18,830 bases of DNA from CAZAMT01 sp964486145 (lineage in GTDB: Bacteria > Bacteroidota > Bacteroidia > Bacteroidales > JAAAOM01): contig CAZAMT010000046.1 of assembly GCA_964486145.1 (NCBI GenBank), forward strand, positions 1 through 18,830, written 5' to 3'. A program made the position numbers and the translations under genes. Positions 1 through 8,096 of the stretch are shown here, in pieces. How positions within the stretch are numbered: the first letter of the stretch is position 1; every line of letters starts with the position of its first letter. The notes beneath the pieces were generated by a model, which was not told where the DNA came from, ran no database searches, and saw only the letters and a list, made by a program, of their open reading frames with translations.

Positions 1-71
1 TAACTCCACAAAGAGTCTAATTTAAACTCATTCTAAGTAAAATTCATAAATGATGTGTTTTCTTAGTGGCA

Positions 72-1397
72 CTAATTAAGAAATTGATTTTTATTTAAAA
101 TGCTTAGTCCTTTATAAGTACCTATCCATAACCTGTTTTTCCAATCTTTTCCCAGGCACTTGACGTTATTATTTATCAATCCGTCAGCTTCCGTCCAATC
201 ATAAAATGATTTATCCTTTCGGTTCCATACATTTATTCCCCCTCCATCTGTTCCTATCCAAATTACTTCGCCATCAGGATAAAAAGCTGAAACGACAGAG
301 TAGTTTAATGTATTTTGTTTGGTAGAATCCGGCTGAACAACGTCAAACAAAAAATTGTCTGAGTAATGATAAAATAGCCCGTTGTATTGGGTGCCAATCC
401 AGATCCCTTCATAGTAATCTTCAAATATGAAGCGGGTAGAATTATCCAATATTTTATAACTTTTGCTGTTAAAAAGAGATATATCATTGTCATTACTATT
501 GTTCGATTGCAGTAAATACAATCCTTCAGTTGAAGATACCCATAGATTAGAATCGCGATCCACCAGCAAATCCCGATAATTAATACTTTCATAAGTTGAC
601 TGTAGTCTTATGGTATTAAATTCTCCGTTTTCATTATTATATGAAAACAATCCGTTTCCTTCAGTTGCAACCAACAAATAATTTTTGTATTCAAGTATTG
701 ATCGTATTTGAGGTTTATGAACCATTTTCCCATTATTGGTTTTAATGGGAAAATGATAAAAGTCTTTTTTATTCCTTGAATAGTAAAGTCCCTGCGTGGT
801 GCCTATCCAAATAATACCGGTTTTGTCTTCAAAAATTGTTACGATATTATGGTTTGATTTAATTTGGCTATTTAAATCAACATTTATAATTTCTAATTCG
901 CAAGCCTTAGAACGTAGAAGCGATAGACCTGTTGATGTTCCAACCCAGATATCCGAATCTGAATCCTGAAAGAGACATCTGATATATTTTCCTGGTATTT
1001 TGTTATTTTCTTTGTCAGTAAATATTTCTCTAAAGTTATTATTAACAAATGAATATTGATTAAGTCCATATGCTGTTCCAATCCATAATCTGCCTGCATC
1101 ATCAGAAAGTAAGGATAATATTTTACTGTTTGATAGGCCTGTTGTATCAAAAGGATTAAAGAAATAATTGACAATTTCTTCTGAATCAAACCGGTTTAAA
1201 CCATTTTCTGTACCAATCCATAAAAAGCCATTCTTGTCTTGCACCAAGGCATAAATGGTGTTGTTTGATAATCCATGATTAACATTTAGATCCCTGAAAT
1301 TGTAAGGTACGGAATTATCAATGAGCTTTTGACTTGCAGCCGTTGTAAATATGCCAATCAACAATACTGTTAAAATAGTGGTAATAAATAACCTCAT
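72..1397 (-). CDS. Two-component-regulator propeller protein, truncated hybrid-sensor-like (441 aa)
   Basis: This protein resembles the periplasmic sensor half of a Bacteroidota hybrid two-component system. A signal peptide (MRLFITTILTVLLIGIFTTA) is followed by about nine propeller repeats marked by WIGT-type motifs (WIGTENGLNRF, WIGTAYGLNQY, WVGTSTGLSLL, WIGTTQGLYYS, WIGTQYNGLFYH, WIGTDGGGINVW, WIGTYKGLSIL). Family members normally have about 14 repeats, then a Y_Y_Y domain, membrane segment, histidine kinase, receiver and AraC-type DNA-binding domain, about 1300-1400 residues in all. Here a TAG stop follows the last repeat, and no other frame carries on in the 71 bases left, so the protein is cut short or its remainder lies outside in another frame. 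I chose the ATG at 1397 over the in-frame TTG at 1457 because it opens the signal peptide directly and a TATCTTTG promoter element lies at 1466-1473, leaving a normal leader. It probably once sensed the glycan used by the neighbouring genes. Whether it still acts is unknown. Confidence 0.75.
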   Translation of the reverse strand: MRLFITTILTVLLIGIFTTAASQKLIDNSVPYNFRDLNVNHGLSNNTIYALVQDKNGFLWIGTENGLNRFDSEEIVNYFFNPFDTTGLSNSKILSLLSDDAGRLWIGTAYGLNQYSFVNNNFREIFTDKENNKIPGKYIRCLFQDSDSDIWVGTSTGLSLLRSKACELEIINVDLNSQIKSNHNIVTIFEDKTGIIWIGTTQGLYYSRNKKDFYHFPIKTNNGKMVHKPQIRSILEYKNYLLVATEGNGLFSYNNENGEFNTIRLQSTYESINYRDLLVDRDSNLWVSSTEGLYLLQSNNSNDNDISLFNSKSYKILDNSTRFIFEDYYEGIWIGTQYNGLFYHYSDNFLFDVVQPDSTKQNTLNYSVVSAFYPDGEVIWIGTDGGGINVWNRKDKSFYDWTEADGLINNNVKCLGKDWKNRLWIGTYKGLSILNKNQFLN

Positions 1398-1465
1398 CCT
1401 TGATAATATATTGTTAAATAATGTCTTCCTAACATCAACCAGTTTAAATCTTAACAATAACTTAA

Positions 1466-1473
1466 CAAAGATA
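1466..1473 (-). promoter_or_regulatory. Candidate Bacteroidota -7 promoter element of the propeller gene
   Basis: The minus strand reads TATCTTTG, an exact match to the Bacteroidota -7 consensus TAnnTTTG. It lies about 70 bases before the ATG at 1397. I see no TTG at the expected -33 position, so the assignment rests on one element in A/T-rich DNA. Confidence 0.35.
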
Positions 1474-1661
1474 TTATATAAATAATAAAAGATGTTGAAA
1501 ACAGTACGTTAACAAAAAAAGCTATTCAGTTGATTTCTAATGTACCTTGAAATCTAACATATTGTTTTACTAAACTGCAGGGGAAATGGCGGTTGCCAGT
1601 TGAAATTCACAGAAATTTTTCTAAGATTTAACAAACACAATTTGTACCTGCTCAAGATATT

Positions 1662-3395
1662 TTATTTGGAAGGAAATTTCACCGGAACAATTGATGCCCA
1701 ATGCGTTGCTCTCTCTCCATTAATACCCACTGGTAATTCATCAAAGAAGATACTCAAAGCATCGTTTGTTATATTTTCATAAAGGCTGACGAACAGCTTC
1801 CTGCGATCGTCATTATCCAATTCAATGTTATCCACCTTTATCATATCATCACCTGCAAATACATTAAGATGTGATGTTTTTAATGATGCTTCATCCAAAT
1901 CATAAGAAAAATAGAGGATCAGTTTATTATCCAAAACTTTATGCCTTACAATCCTGGGTCTTTCATCATATCCGTCTTCCATGGGTGGCTCTAAGTATTT
2001 AAACGGCGGACCTTCCATGCGGTTTTCACCTTCGTATGCTCCAACATCCGGGGCTTCGCCCAGGTAAGATTGTTTCCAGTTGAAATCTTTAAAGTGCATG
2101 ACCTTTCCGCCATTAATGCAGGGACTATTGGCTTGCAACTTAAAATTTCCATTTTTAGCGTTCATGAACAGCGGATCGGCAACCATGCCATGCTTTTCCT
2201 GATTGTTCTCAGTAATATTTTCAGGCCAGGGCCGATTAACGCAGTCATAGTCAAATTCAAACGTTTCATCCCAGTAATTCAATTTAAAATAAGCTTCTTC
2301 ATTAATAAAATAATACGCATTGTTAAAATGCTTGATTTGTTTGTTAAATTCCACCGTTGACTGAAAAGCCGATTCGTTGCTTCGTATACTGTTGTTGAAG
2401 ATGTAACAAGGATAAGTTAAATCACTGTCGATGTATTTCCAGAATCCTACGGTCATAATGTTCGTGTATTCATCCATGTCCTGATTCCAGGTATTTCCGT
2501 AGATAAAAATATTACCTCCGCCTTTGATAGAGTGGATGGATACAGCATTGTGGATGTTGTGCATGGTGTTGTGATAAAAATGCAGGTTCCATGCCCAGTA
2601 TTCAGGTTCAAATTCATTATCACGGATGTTAATGAAGGTGTTCTCATACACTTCTCCATTGGCATCCTGATTTACTGATGATGGACGGGTTCGTAATGCG
2701 TTGAAGGCATGTTTGATGGTATTCCCCCGAAAAACAAATCCACCGGCTGTTCCCCAGGGGTGAAAAAGCGCTCCGTTGTAAAAGCTATGCTCCTCATGGT
2801 GCATATCAGCCCACCAGTCCTTTGCTGTCTCGTATTTGGAGTAATCGGTCAGCCAGACTTCCTCATCCTGCTCCCAGAAGCAGTTTTCTATTAAAAAATG
2901 ATGACACTCATCTCCGATAGGATAAATCACACGTCGCCCTCCTTTAAAATCACAATTGATAAATGAGATATAAGTGGATTTTCTCATCGGGACAACATCA
3001 GTCCAGCAATTTCTGAATTTCAAACGCTCAAAATTTATCCATGAGCAATTCTCAAGTTCGAAGCCATATTTCTTTAAATCAAGTGAGGGTTCAGCACCGC
3101 CGTCGATGATGGCGTAATCGCTTTTTTTTTTACTATGGCTCATCAGCACAATGGGTTTCTCAGGCAATCCGTGGATATCGGATAGATTTATTTGACCCGG
3201 ATAGGTTCCTTTTAACAAAAATATGGTATCACCAGGTTGCACTAAACGAAAAGCAATACTAATGGATTTTAATGGCTGGTTTATTGTGTAACCGCTGTTT
3301 TGATCGCTCCCCGCGGGTGAAACGTAATAAATGTTCCCGAGGGCCGAAATACCGAGCCAAAGGAATAAGAATAAGACCGCTGGTTTTCTCATCAT
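1662..3395 (-). CDS. Secreted right-handed beta-helix protein, candidate polysaccharide lyase or glycan-binding protein (577 aa)
   Basis: A Sec signal peptide (MMRKPAVLFLFLWLGISALG) precedes the opening typical of DUF1565/pectate-lyase-like beta-helix proteins: YYVSPAGSDQNSG, then QPLKSISIAF, PGDTIFLLKGTY and IDGG (about residues 22-105). Residues 100-400 are helix coils with recurring asparagine and aromatic positions such as FINCDF, FLIENCFW, FVFRGNTI, VYENTFINI, LHFYHNTMHNI and IFIYGNTW. PDVGAYEG near residue 455 is a common closing motif of this fold. The last 110 or so residues look like a beta-sandwich. This fold occurs in lyase families (PL1, PL6, PL9), hydrolases and epimerases. I cannot place the protein in one or name catalytic residues, so activity is inferred from fold and neighbours. 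It has no T9SS signal and no lipobox, so the periplasm is likely. It is separated from the upstream gene by an intrinsic terminator and probably has its own expression level. Confidence 0.8.
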   Translation of the reverse strand: MMRKPAVLFLFLWLGISALGNIYYVSPAGSDQNSGYTINQPLKSISIAFRLVQPGDTIFLLKGTYPGQINLSDIHGLPEKPIVLMSHSKKKSDYAIIDGGAEPSLDLKKYGFELENCSWINFERLKFRNCWTDVVPMRKSTYISFINCDFKGGRRVIYPIGDECHHFLIENCFWEQDEEVWLTDYSKYETAKDWWADMHHEEHSFYNGALFHPWGTAGGFVFRGNTIKHAFNALRTRPSSVNQDANGEVYENTFINIRDNEFEPEYWAWNLHFYHNTMHNIHNAVSIHSIKGGGNIFIYGNTWNQDMDEYTNIMTVGFWKYIDSDLTYPCYIFNNSIRSNESAFQSTVEFNKQIKHFNNAYYFINEEAYFKLNYWDETFEFDYDCVNRPWPENITENNQEKHGMVADPLFMNAKNGNFKLQANSPCINGGKVMHFKDFNWKQSYLGEAPDVGAYEGENRMEGPPFKYLEPPMEDGYDERPRIVRHKVLDNKLILYFSYDLDEASLKTSHLNVFAGDDMIKVDNIELDNDDRRKLFVSLYENITNDALSIFFDELPVGINGERATHWASIVPVKFPSK

Positions 3396-3400
3396 GTCAT

Positions 3401-3447
3401 TAAAAATAAAAAAAGCGAAGCAGCATCGCTTAAAAGCTACTTCGCTT
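3401..3447 (-). terminator. Intrinsic (Rho-independent) terminator after the T9SS beta-helix gene
   Basis: On the minus strand a 12-bp stem, AAGCGAAGTAGC (3447-3436) with GCTGCTTCGCTT (3424-3413), encloses an 11-base loop. The arms pair fully if one G-U pair is allowed. The downstream arm runs straight into a T-rich tract (3412-3402), the classic U-tract. It begins about 36 bases past the stop codon of the T9SS gene and about 18 bases before the start of the next gene. It should end the main operon transcript or strongly lower read-through into the 1662-3395 gene. Confidence 0.85.
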
Positions 3448-3483
3448 GTGAAACACTACTTTCAATCCACACTTAAATTTTCA

Positions 3484-5025
3484 CTATTTGATAATCATTT
3501 TCTGCGTATAGCTTTGATTATTCACGTTCAGTTTCAAGAAATAAATACCGGACGAAACAGGCATTCCTGTTTGAGAAGTGACATTCCAGTTAACAGTATA
3601 TTCACCGGCAGGTTTCTCTTCATTCACCAGCGATGTAACCTTCTTTCCAACGATGTCAAAAATCTCAATGGATACAAATCCGCGGTTTTCAACACTGTAA
3701 TCGAAACGGGCAAAATTATTCACCGGATTCGGGTAAACCTTTATTTTGTCGAGCGCCCCGGCAATGGCCTTGTCAAAGATGCCAACAGGGTCGGTAACTT
3801 CCCAGTTTGGATCCCCTAAGGGACCGCCAGTAGCCGATGCTGTTGCAAGCACATCATGCGAATAGCCGAAGTCGTACGGTACATCTAAATGATAAAAATC
3901 TCCTTCCGGTACTTCAGGAATCTCCCAGAAAGGAGCATCATCTGGATCCAGGTCAGGATTTAGCTGATAAGATATAAATTCGGTTGGATCTGCCGGGCCG
4001 TCAATAAACTCAACCGGTTCAAAATAAAATGTATTGGCAGTACCTGCTTCATCAATGAAGGCCTGGGTAACAGAGTCGAAAAGAGGAGCCAACAGCAACG
4101 TATCATTTAAATAACTCTCTATGAGACTGGTGTCCAGTACAAAATTGTTATAGGAAATATCAATGGATTGAGTAATGCCCATATCCATCAATTCCGTTCC
4201 GATAGAGTCAATTACAATCGTACCTTCTCTGCCCTCGTCATCAGTTGGCAAAAATGGTTGATTGACAAAAATATTGTTTTTGGCTTCAAGGGTTCCCACT
4301 TCACCAAACCATATTCCATGCTGACCAACATTCACTACAGTATTGTTATTGAACCTTGCATATTTTATCCATCCGCCGCCGTCACGTACAATGCGACTTG
4401 TGATATTGTAAAAGGTACAGTTTTCAAATACCAGGGTATCAACGTTATTTCCACGATCATCCACTCCGCGGCCATTGTTGGGTGCGGCAGGTGATCCAAT
4501 GTTGCTAATCACCGTATTTGTAATGTATATTCTCATGTTGGGATTGTCCAGTCGCAGTCCGGATTGTGCATCTTCATCCATCCAGCAGTCGTCAACTACT
4601 ATTTTTATGCTATCTGCGCTGCATCGTAGCATACGGGTGTTTAATCCCCCGTCATTGTCGCGATTGGTGAAATGCAATCCTTTTAAAGTAATATCACCTC
4701 TTGCCCTGAATGCTCTGGATGAACCTCCTCCTTCGGCAATTCTGGGTTGAAGGAAAGGACGGGGACCATCTCCATCTTCAGCAACGATGGTTAACGGGAA
4801 ACGGTTTTCAATCGAACCGGTCAGCGAATAAAGTGCCTGTTCACCGCGTTGAAGCTCATAAACTGTGTTTAAGTCCACTCTCGATCCATCTTCCAGGGTA
4901 TCTCCGTTGATAGCATCATTCAACGTTCCTATCCCTGGTTCAACCTGTACAATACGTTGAGCCACAGTAAAAGAGACTGTGCCCATTAGAAAAGCAAAAA
5001 CAAATAAAATGTAAACTTTTTTCAT
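3484..5025 (-). CDS. T9SS-exported right-handed beta-helix protein (513 aa)
   Basis: A signal peptide (MKKVYILFVFAFLMGTVSFTVA, cleavage before Q23) leads into a beta-helix region (about 40-300) rich in coils such as ITLKGLHFTNRDNDG, IKIVVDDCWMD, MRIYITNTVISNIGS, LVFENCTFYNIT, ARFNNNTVVNVG and LEAKNNIFVN. It resembles the DUF4957/DUF5123-type proteins found in pectin and uronate loci of Bacteroidota. Residues 427-513 form a type A T9SS sorting domain: KIKVYPNPV, a central IEIFDIVGKKV, then SSGIYFLKL and a terminal basic QKMIIK. The protein should cross the outer membrane through the type IX system and be anchored on the surface or released. It lies 30 bases after the TonB-dependent receptor and just before a terminator, so the two are probably co-transcribed. 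It may bind or cleave the polymer next to the receptor, a role often filled by SusD-type lipoproteins. I cannot identify catalytic residues. Binding without catalysis is equally possible. Confidence 0.85.
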   Translation of the reverse strand: MKKVYILFVFAFLMGTVSFTVAQRIVQVEPGIGTLNDAINGDTLEDGSRVDLNTVYELQRGEQALYSLTGSIENRFPLTIVAEDGDGPRPFLQPRIAEGGGSSRAFRARGDITLKGLHFTNRDNDGGLNTRMLRCSADSIKIVVDDCWMDEDAQSGLRLDNPNMRIYITNTVISNIGSPAAPNNGRGVDDRGNNVDTLVFENCTFYNITSRIVRDGGGWIKYARFNNNTVVNVGQHGIWFGEVGTLEAKNNIFVNQPFLPTDDEGREGTIVIDSIGTELMDMGITQSIDISYNNFVLDTSLIESYLNDTLLLAPLFDSVTQAFIDEAGTANTFYFEPVEFIDGPADPTEFISYQLNPDLDPDDAPFWEIPEVPEGDFYHLDVPYDFGYSHDVLATASATGGPLGDPNWEVTDPVGIFDKAIAGALDKIKVYPNPVNNFARFDYSVENRGFVSIEIFDIVGKKVTSLVNEEKPAGEYTVNWNVTSQTGMPVSSGIYFLKLNVNNQSYTQKMIIK

Positions 5026-5055
5026 AACAAATAATTTTTTAGTTAATAAAAATGA

Positions 5056-7959
5056 TTAAAACTTATATGACAGTCCGAGATCGGCTGTCGTTCCGTAAAT
5101 TATATTTCTCGTTGTCAGGTAATTTGTTGAACCTGCAAGAAAAGCCTGGTCGGGTGTGTTTAACAGGTTATTTACATTAAGATAAACCGAGAATTTACCG
5201 GTTATTCTTTGTTTCACTGTTAAATCCATGCGGGTTGATTCACCCACAATATTGTCTAATGCAGGAGTTTTCCCTACGCTCCTGGCCAGGTCGCCAATTT
5301 CGGTTTCTCCTGATACCGATAAGCTTTCCCCCTGGTAAATCAGAGATATACGCGCACTGAACCCGCCTTTCTCATACCCAAGCGACACATTGAAAATGTT
5401 GTCAACCTGTCCCGGAATAGGACCGGTACGGAATGTATCAATTTTGATGGGCTCGTATGGAAATACATCGGAATCCTCTACCATCAGGATTGGAAAATAT
5501 GTTTCTGAATGAATGTATGTATAATTGGCGGAAATAACGATACCGTCCAAAGGCGAAGGCAGAAACTTTAGATTTGTTTGCAGATCCACTTCAAACCCTG
5601 CAATCGTAGACGTCTTTTCTGCATTCACCGGTCGAATAAAATCATAGGAAGCATTGTTATATTTAATGGTAGATTCAAAGGTATAATCAATGTTGTCTAA
5701 TTCTTTATAAAATCCTCCCAGGGTAAAAAGGCCGAAATTTCCATAAAAGGATAAAATCGCATCGTAATTCCATGCCGTCATTTGCTTTAAATTGGGTTCA
5801 CCACGTTCCATAATAAATTCACCGGTATTGATGCGTTCCCAGGGTACCAGGCTGAAAAAGTTAGGTCGGGATAAGGTTTTTGTAACTGCCAGACGCAAAT
5901 CGGCCCAACTCAGGAAATTGTACTTCAGGTGGAACATGGGCAGCCACTGTTCATGAACCTTTGATCCCACTGTATCGGTTAATCCTGAAACATTGATAAT
6001 ATTTCCGTCCTCGTCCACCTGCGGAGAACCGAAAATGCTCCTGTAATTATTTTTCGTTCGCTCGTAACGCACGCCGCCAATAAAGGTAATTTTATCAAAA
6101 AATTTTAACTCAGACATGGCATATCCTGCACTAACGTTCTCTCCAGCTTCGTAATCAGCAATATCCACAAGCGGATATTCCATGTAGTAATTCCAGTAAT
6201 TATTTCTGAACTGATCCACCAGTTCGGGATTGATGTGAGGCCCGTTCACAGGCTCTTCGCCCGGCCCTAAATAATAGCTTTCGTCGAAATGGCGCATAAA
6301 ATCTTCTGCCACATAATCACCTAAAAAGTTTTCCATGAGTATCCATCCTTCGTTTTCATTCACTACCCATGATGGATCATGTGCCCCGTTATCGATGATT
6401 TCTTCGCCTACAAAATGGCCAGTCCAATCCCTGTTTACATCCGTTTTCCTGCTTTTTTCACGGTATTTTCCGCCTACTTTAACAAATCCGGTAATGTCCG
6501 GTGTAATGCGATAAGGCATCTGTAGATTGGCCTGCAAAGAGTAGTTGTCGTCCTGGACATCAAGGTTATCCAGGTAAGCGTCTTTAAGAAATGTGGATGA
6601 CAGGTTATTTTTAGCTGCATTAATTATTTGTTCATAGGTTTTCTCGTCATTTGCCGTATAAGCCCCTATCTCCCTGAATCGTATCCGCTGAATAAAGGGC
6701 TTGTCACTGCTGGTGAATGCATACGAACCAGACCAGTCAAACTGAAATTTGTTAAAAAAGGTATGTTTCCCACTTAATTTGTTTGACATGACAAGGGCTT
6801 TCGACTCGCGATCGCGCAAATCATGTTCCTGGTAGCCTGCATCCACCCTGTACCTTCTTCGGCGTCTGATTTCCTCACGATCGGTCTGGCCAAAATTGCT
6901 GGTAAACATAATTTCACCATTTTCAAGCCGATAATCAGCCGTAAGGTTTGCACTATAGCGCTTCCTTTCCTCAACGATGTCTGTCAGGTTTAGCTTGGCT
7001 ACCGTAAATATTTCGTTTCGCTTAATTTCATCCGTCCATTCACCGGTATATCCCTGTGAATTTCGATTTACATTTTGATAGCTTCCACTGATAATGAAGC
7101 CGAATTTGTCCTGGAACAGGCGATTTTCGAGTGAAAGGCTCGCTTTGTTCTGTCCAAATTCACGGGCCAGATCATTATACCCGGTTTGTATCCTGGCCAG
7201 TCCGTGAAATCCGCTTCTTGCCTTCCTTGCTATAAAATTAATTTGCCCGCCAATGGCATCTCCATCCATGTCGGGTGTCAATGCTTTATGGAATTCAATC
7301 CCGGCAAGGGCATCGGTTGAGAACATGCTCAAATCCACCGAACGGTCCTGATCATCAGTTGATGGAATTTTATCCCCGTTGTAGGTAATTGAATTTAACC
7401 GGGGCGACAATCCCCGTAAGGTAACCTTACTTCCTTCACCGCCATCCCTTACAACGGACACTCCCGCCAACCGGCCTATACTCTCCGCAGCATTTTGATC
7501 TGGTAGTTCCAGGATCTTTTCTTTGGAAACAACATTCATAATGGTATTTGACTTCACCTGTTTGTTGATGGCTGCGGCCTGGCCTCTAAGCTGGGCTGTA
7601 ACTACTGCTTCTTCACCCATTATGGTTGATGTTCCTAACTTTACTTCCGGTATGACTGTGTTTTCACCGGCCACAACTGTTACATCCACTTTTTCATCAA
7701 CATAACCAATGTAATTGAAAACAACGGTTACCGGACCCGGGTCAAGATTATCCAATCTGAATTCTCCATCCTGATCTGAAACGGTCCCTATGGTCGTGCC
7801 CTCAATGTATATATTGGCAAAAAAAAGTGGTTCATCATTTGATGCATCAAGCAACCTGCCTGATATGCTCCCTTTATCCTGTGCAAAAATATTTGCTGTT
7901 GGAAGAATAATCAGTACCAGCACAAATGCTATCCTACAAAATTTTTCAATTCGATTCAT
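5056..7959 (-). CDS. TonB-dependent receptor, non-SusC type (967 aa)
   Basis: This is an outer-membrane beta-barrel that imports a ligand using TonB energy. From the chosen start, residues 1-26 are a signal peptide (MNRIEKFCRIAFVLVLIILP, cleavage near IFA|Q). Residues 30-115 are a carboxypeptidase-regulatory-like domain (GSISGRLLDA, FANIYIEGTTIGTVSDQDG). Residues about 120-260 are the plug, with LPDQNAAESIGRLAGVSV, VTLRGLSPRLNSITYNG, DRSVDLSMFSTDALAGIEF and DMDGDAIGGQINF. The rest is barrel, ending in the aromatic LGLSYKF outer-membrane signal. The RGLSPR...NG and DMD.DAIGG motifs mark the Caulobacter/Xanthomonas-like TonB receptor group used for oligosaccharides, not the SusC group, and no susD follows. 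An in-frame ATG at 8094, two bases past the previous stop, would add 45 polar and basic residues before the signal peptide. I prefer 7959 because a signal peptide should be terminal. The ligand is probably the glycan fragment handled by the neighbouring enzymes. Confidence 0.93.
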   Translation of the reverse strand: MNRIEKFCRIAFVLVLIILPTANIFAQDKGSISGRLLDASNDEPLFFANIYIEGTTIGTVSDQDGEFRLDNLDPGPVTVVFNYIGYVDEKVDVTVVAGENTVIPEVKLGTSTIMGEEAVVTAQLRGQAAAINKQVKSNTIMNVVSKEKILELPDQNAAESIGRLAGVSVVRDGGEGSKVTLRGLSPRLNSITYNGDKIPSTDDQDRSVDLSMFSTDALAGIEFHKALTPDMDGDAIGGQINFIARKARSGFHGLARIQTGYNDLAREFGQNKASLSLENRLFQDKFGFIISGSYQNVNRNSQGYTGEWTDEIKRNEIFTVAKLNLTDIVEERKRYSANLTADYRLENGEIMFTSNFGQTDREEIRRRRRYRVDAGYQEHDLRDRESKALVMSNKLSGKHTFFNKFQFDWSGSYAFTSSDKPFIQRIRFREIGAYTANDEKTYEQIINAAKNNLSSTFLKDAYLDNLDVQDDNYSLQANLQMPYRITPDITGFVKVGGKYREKSRKTDVNRDWTGHFVGEEIIDNGAHDPSWVVNENEGWILMENFLGDYVAEDFMRHFDESYYLGPGEEPVNGPHINPELVDQFRNNYWNYYMEYPLVDIADYEAGENVSAGYAMSELKFFDKITFIGGVRYERTKNNYRSIFGSPQVDEDGNIINVSGLTDTVGSKVHEQWLPMFHLKYNFLSWADLRLAVTKTLSRPNFFSLVPWERINTGEFIMERGEPNLKQMTAWNYDAILSFYGNFGLFTLGGFYKELDNIDYTFESTIKYNNASYDFIRPVNAEKTSTIAGFEVDLQTNLKFLPSPLDGIVISANYTYIHSETYFPILMVEDSDVFPYEPIKIDTFRTGPIPGQVDNIFNVSLGYEKGGFSARISLIYQGESLSVSGETEIGDLARSVGKTPALDNIVGESTRMDLTVKQRITGKFSVYLNVNNLLNTPDQAFLAGSTNYLTTRNIIYGTTADLGLSYKF

Positions 7960-8096
7960 ACGATGCTGTTTTGACTTAGTAAACTTCTCAACCTCTATGA
8001 CGGCAAAAAAAAAATTCCCCCTGACAAGGTCAATTATTTTTTTAGATTTTTGTCGATAAGAGATGTAATATCTTTTAAATAAATCTATCCGCATCT

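Noticed and set aside
1561..1600. Terminator after the beta-helix gene (ACTGCAGG...GGTTGCCAGT region)
   Set aside because: The possible stem is short and bulged and lacks a T-run on the minus strand.
3331..3819. 162-residue plus-strand open frame
   Set aside because: Lies antisense to the beta-helix and T9SS genes and crosses the terminator. Its composition shows no domain and it is explained as a shadow frame.
5026..5055. Separate promoter for the T9SS gene (TTATTTG near the start)
   Set aside because: The match sits only about 2 bases from the ATG and has no partner element. The 30-base gap fits co-transcription with the receptor.
7960..8094. Receptor start at ATG 8094, adding 45 residues ahead of the signal peptide
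   Set aside because: The signal peptide begins at the internal ATG (7959), and the added segment is a basic, polar stretch encoded by poly-A/T DNA. The short 2-base distance to the previous stop keeps it possible but less likely.
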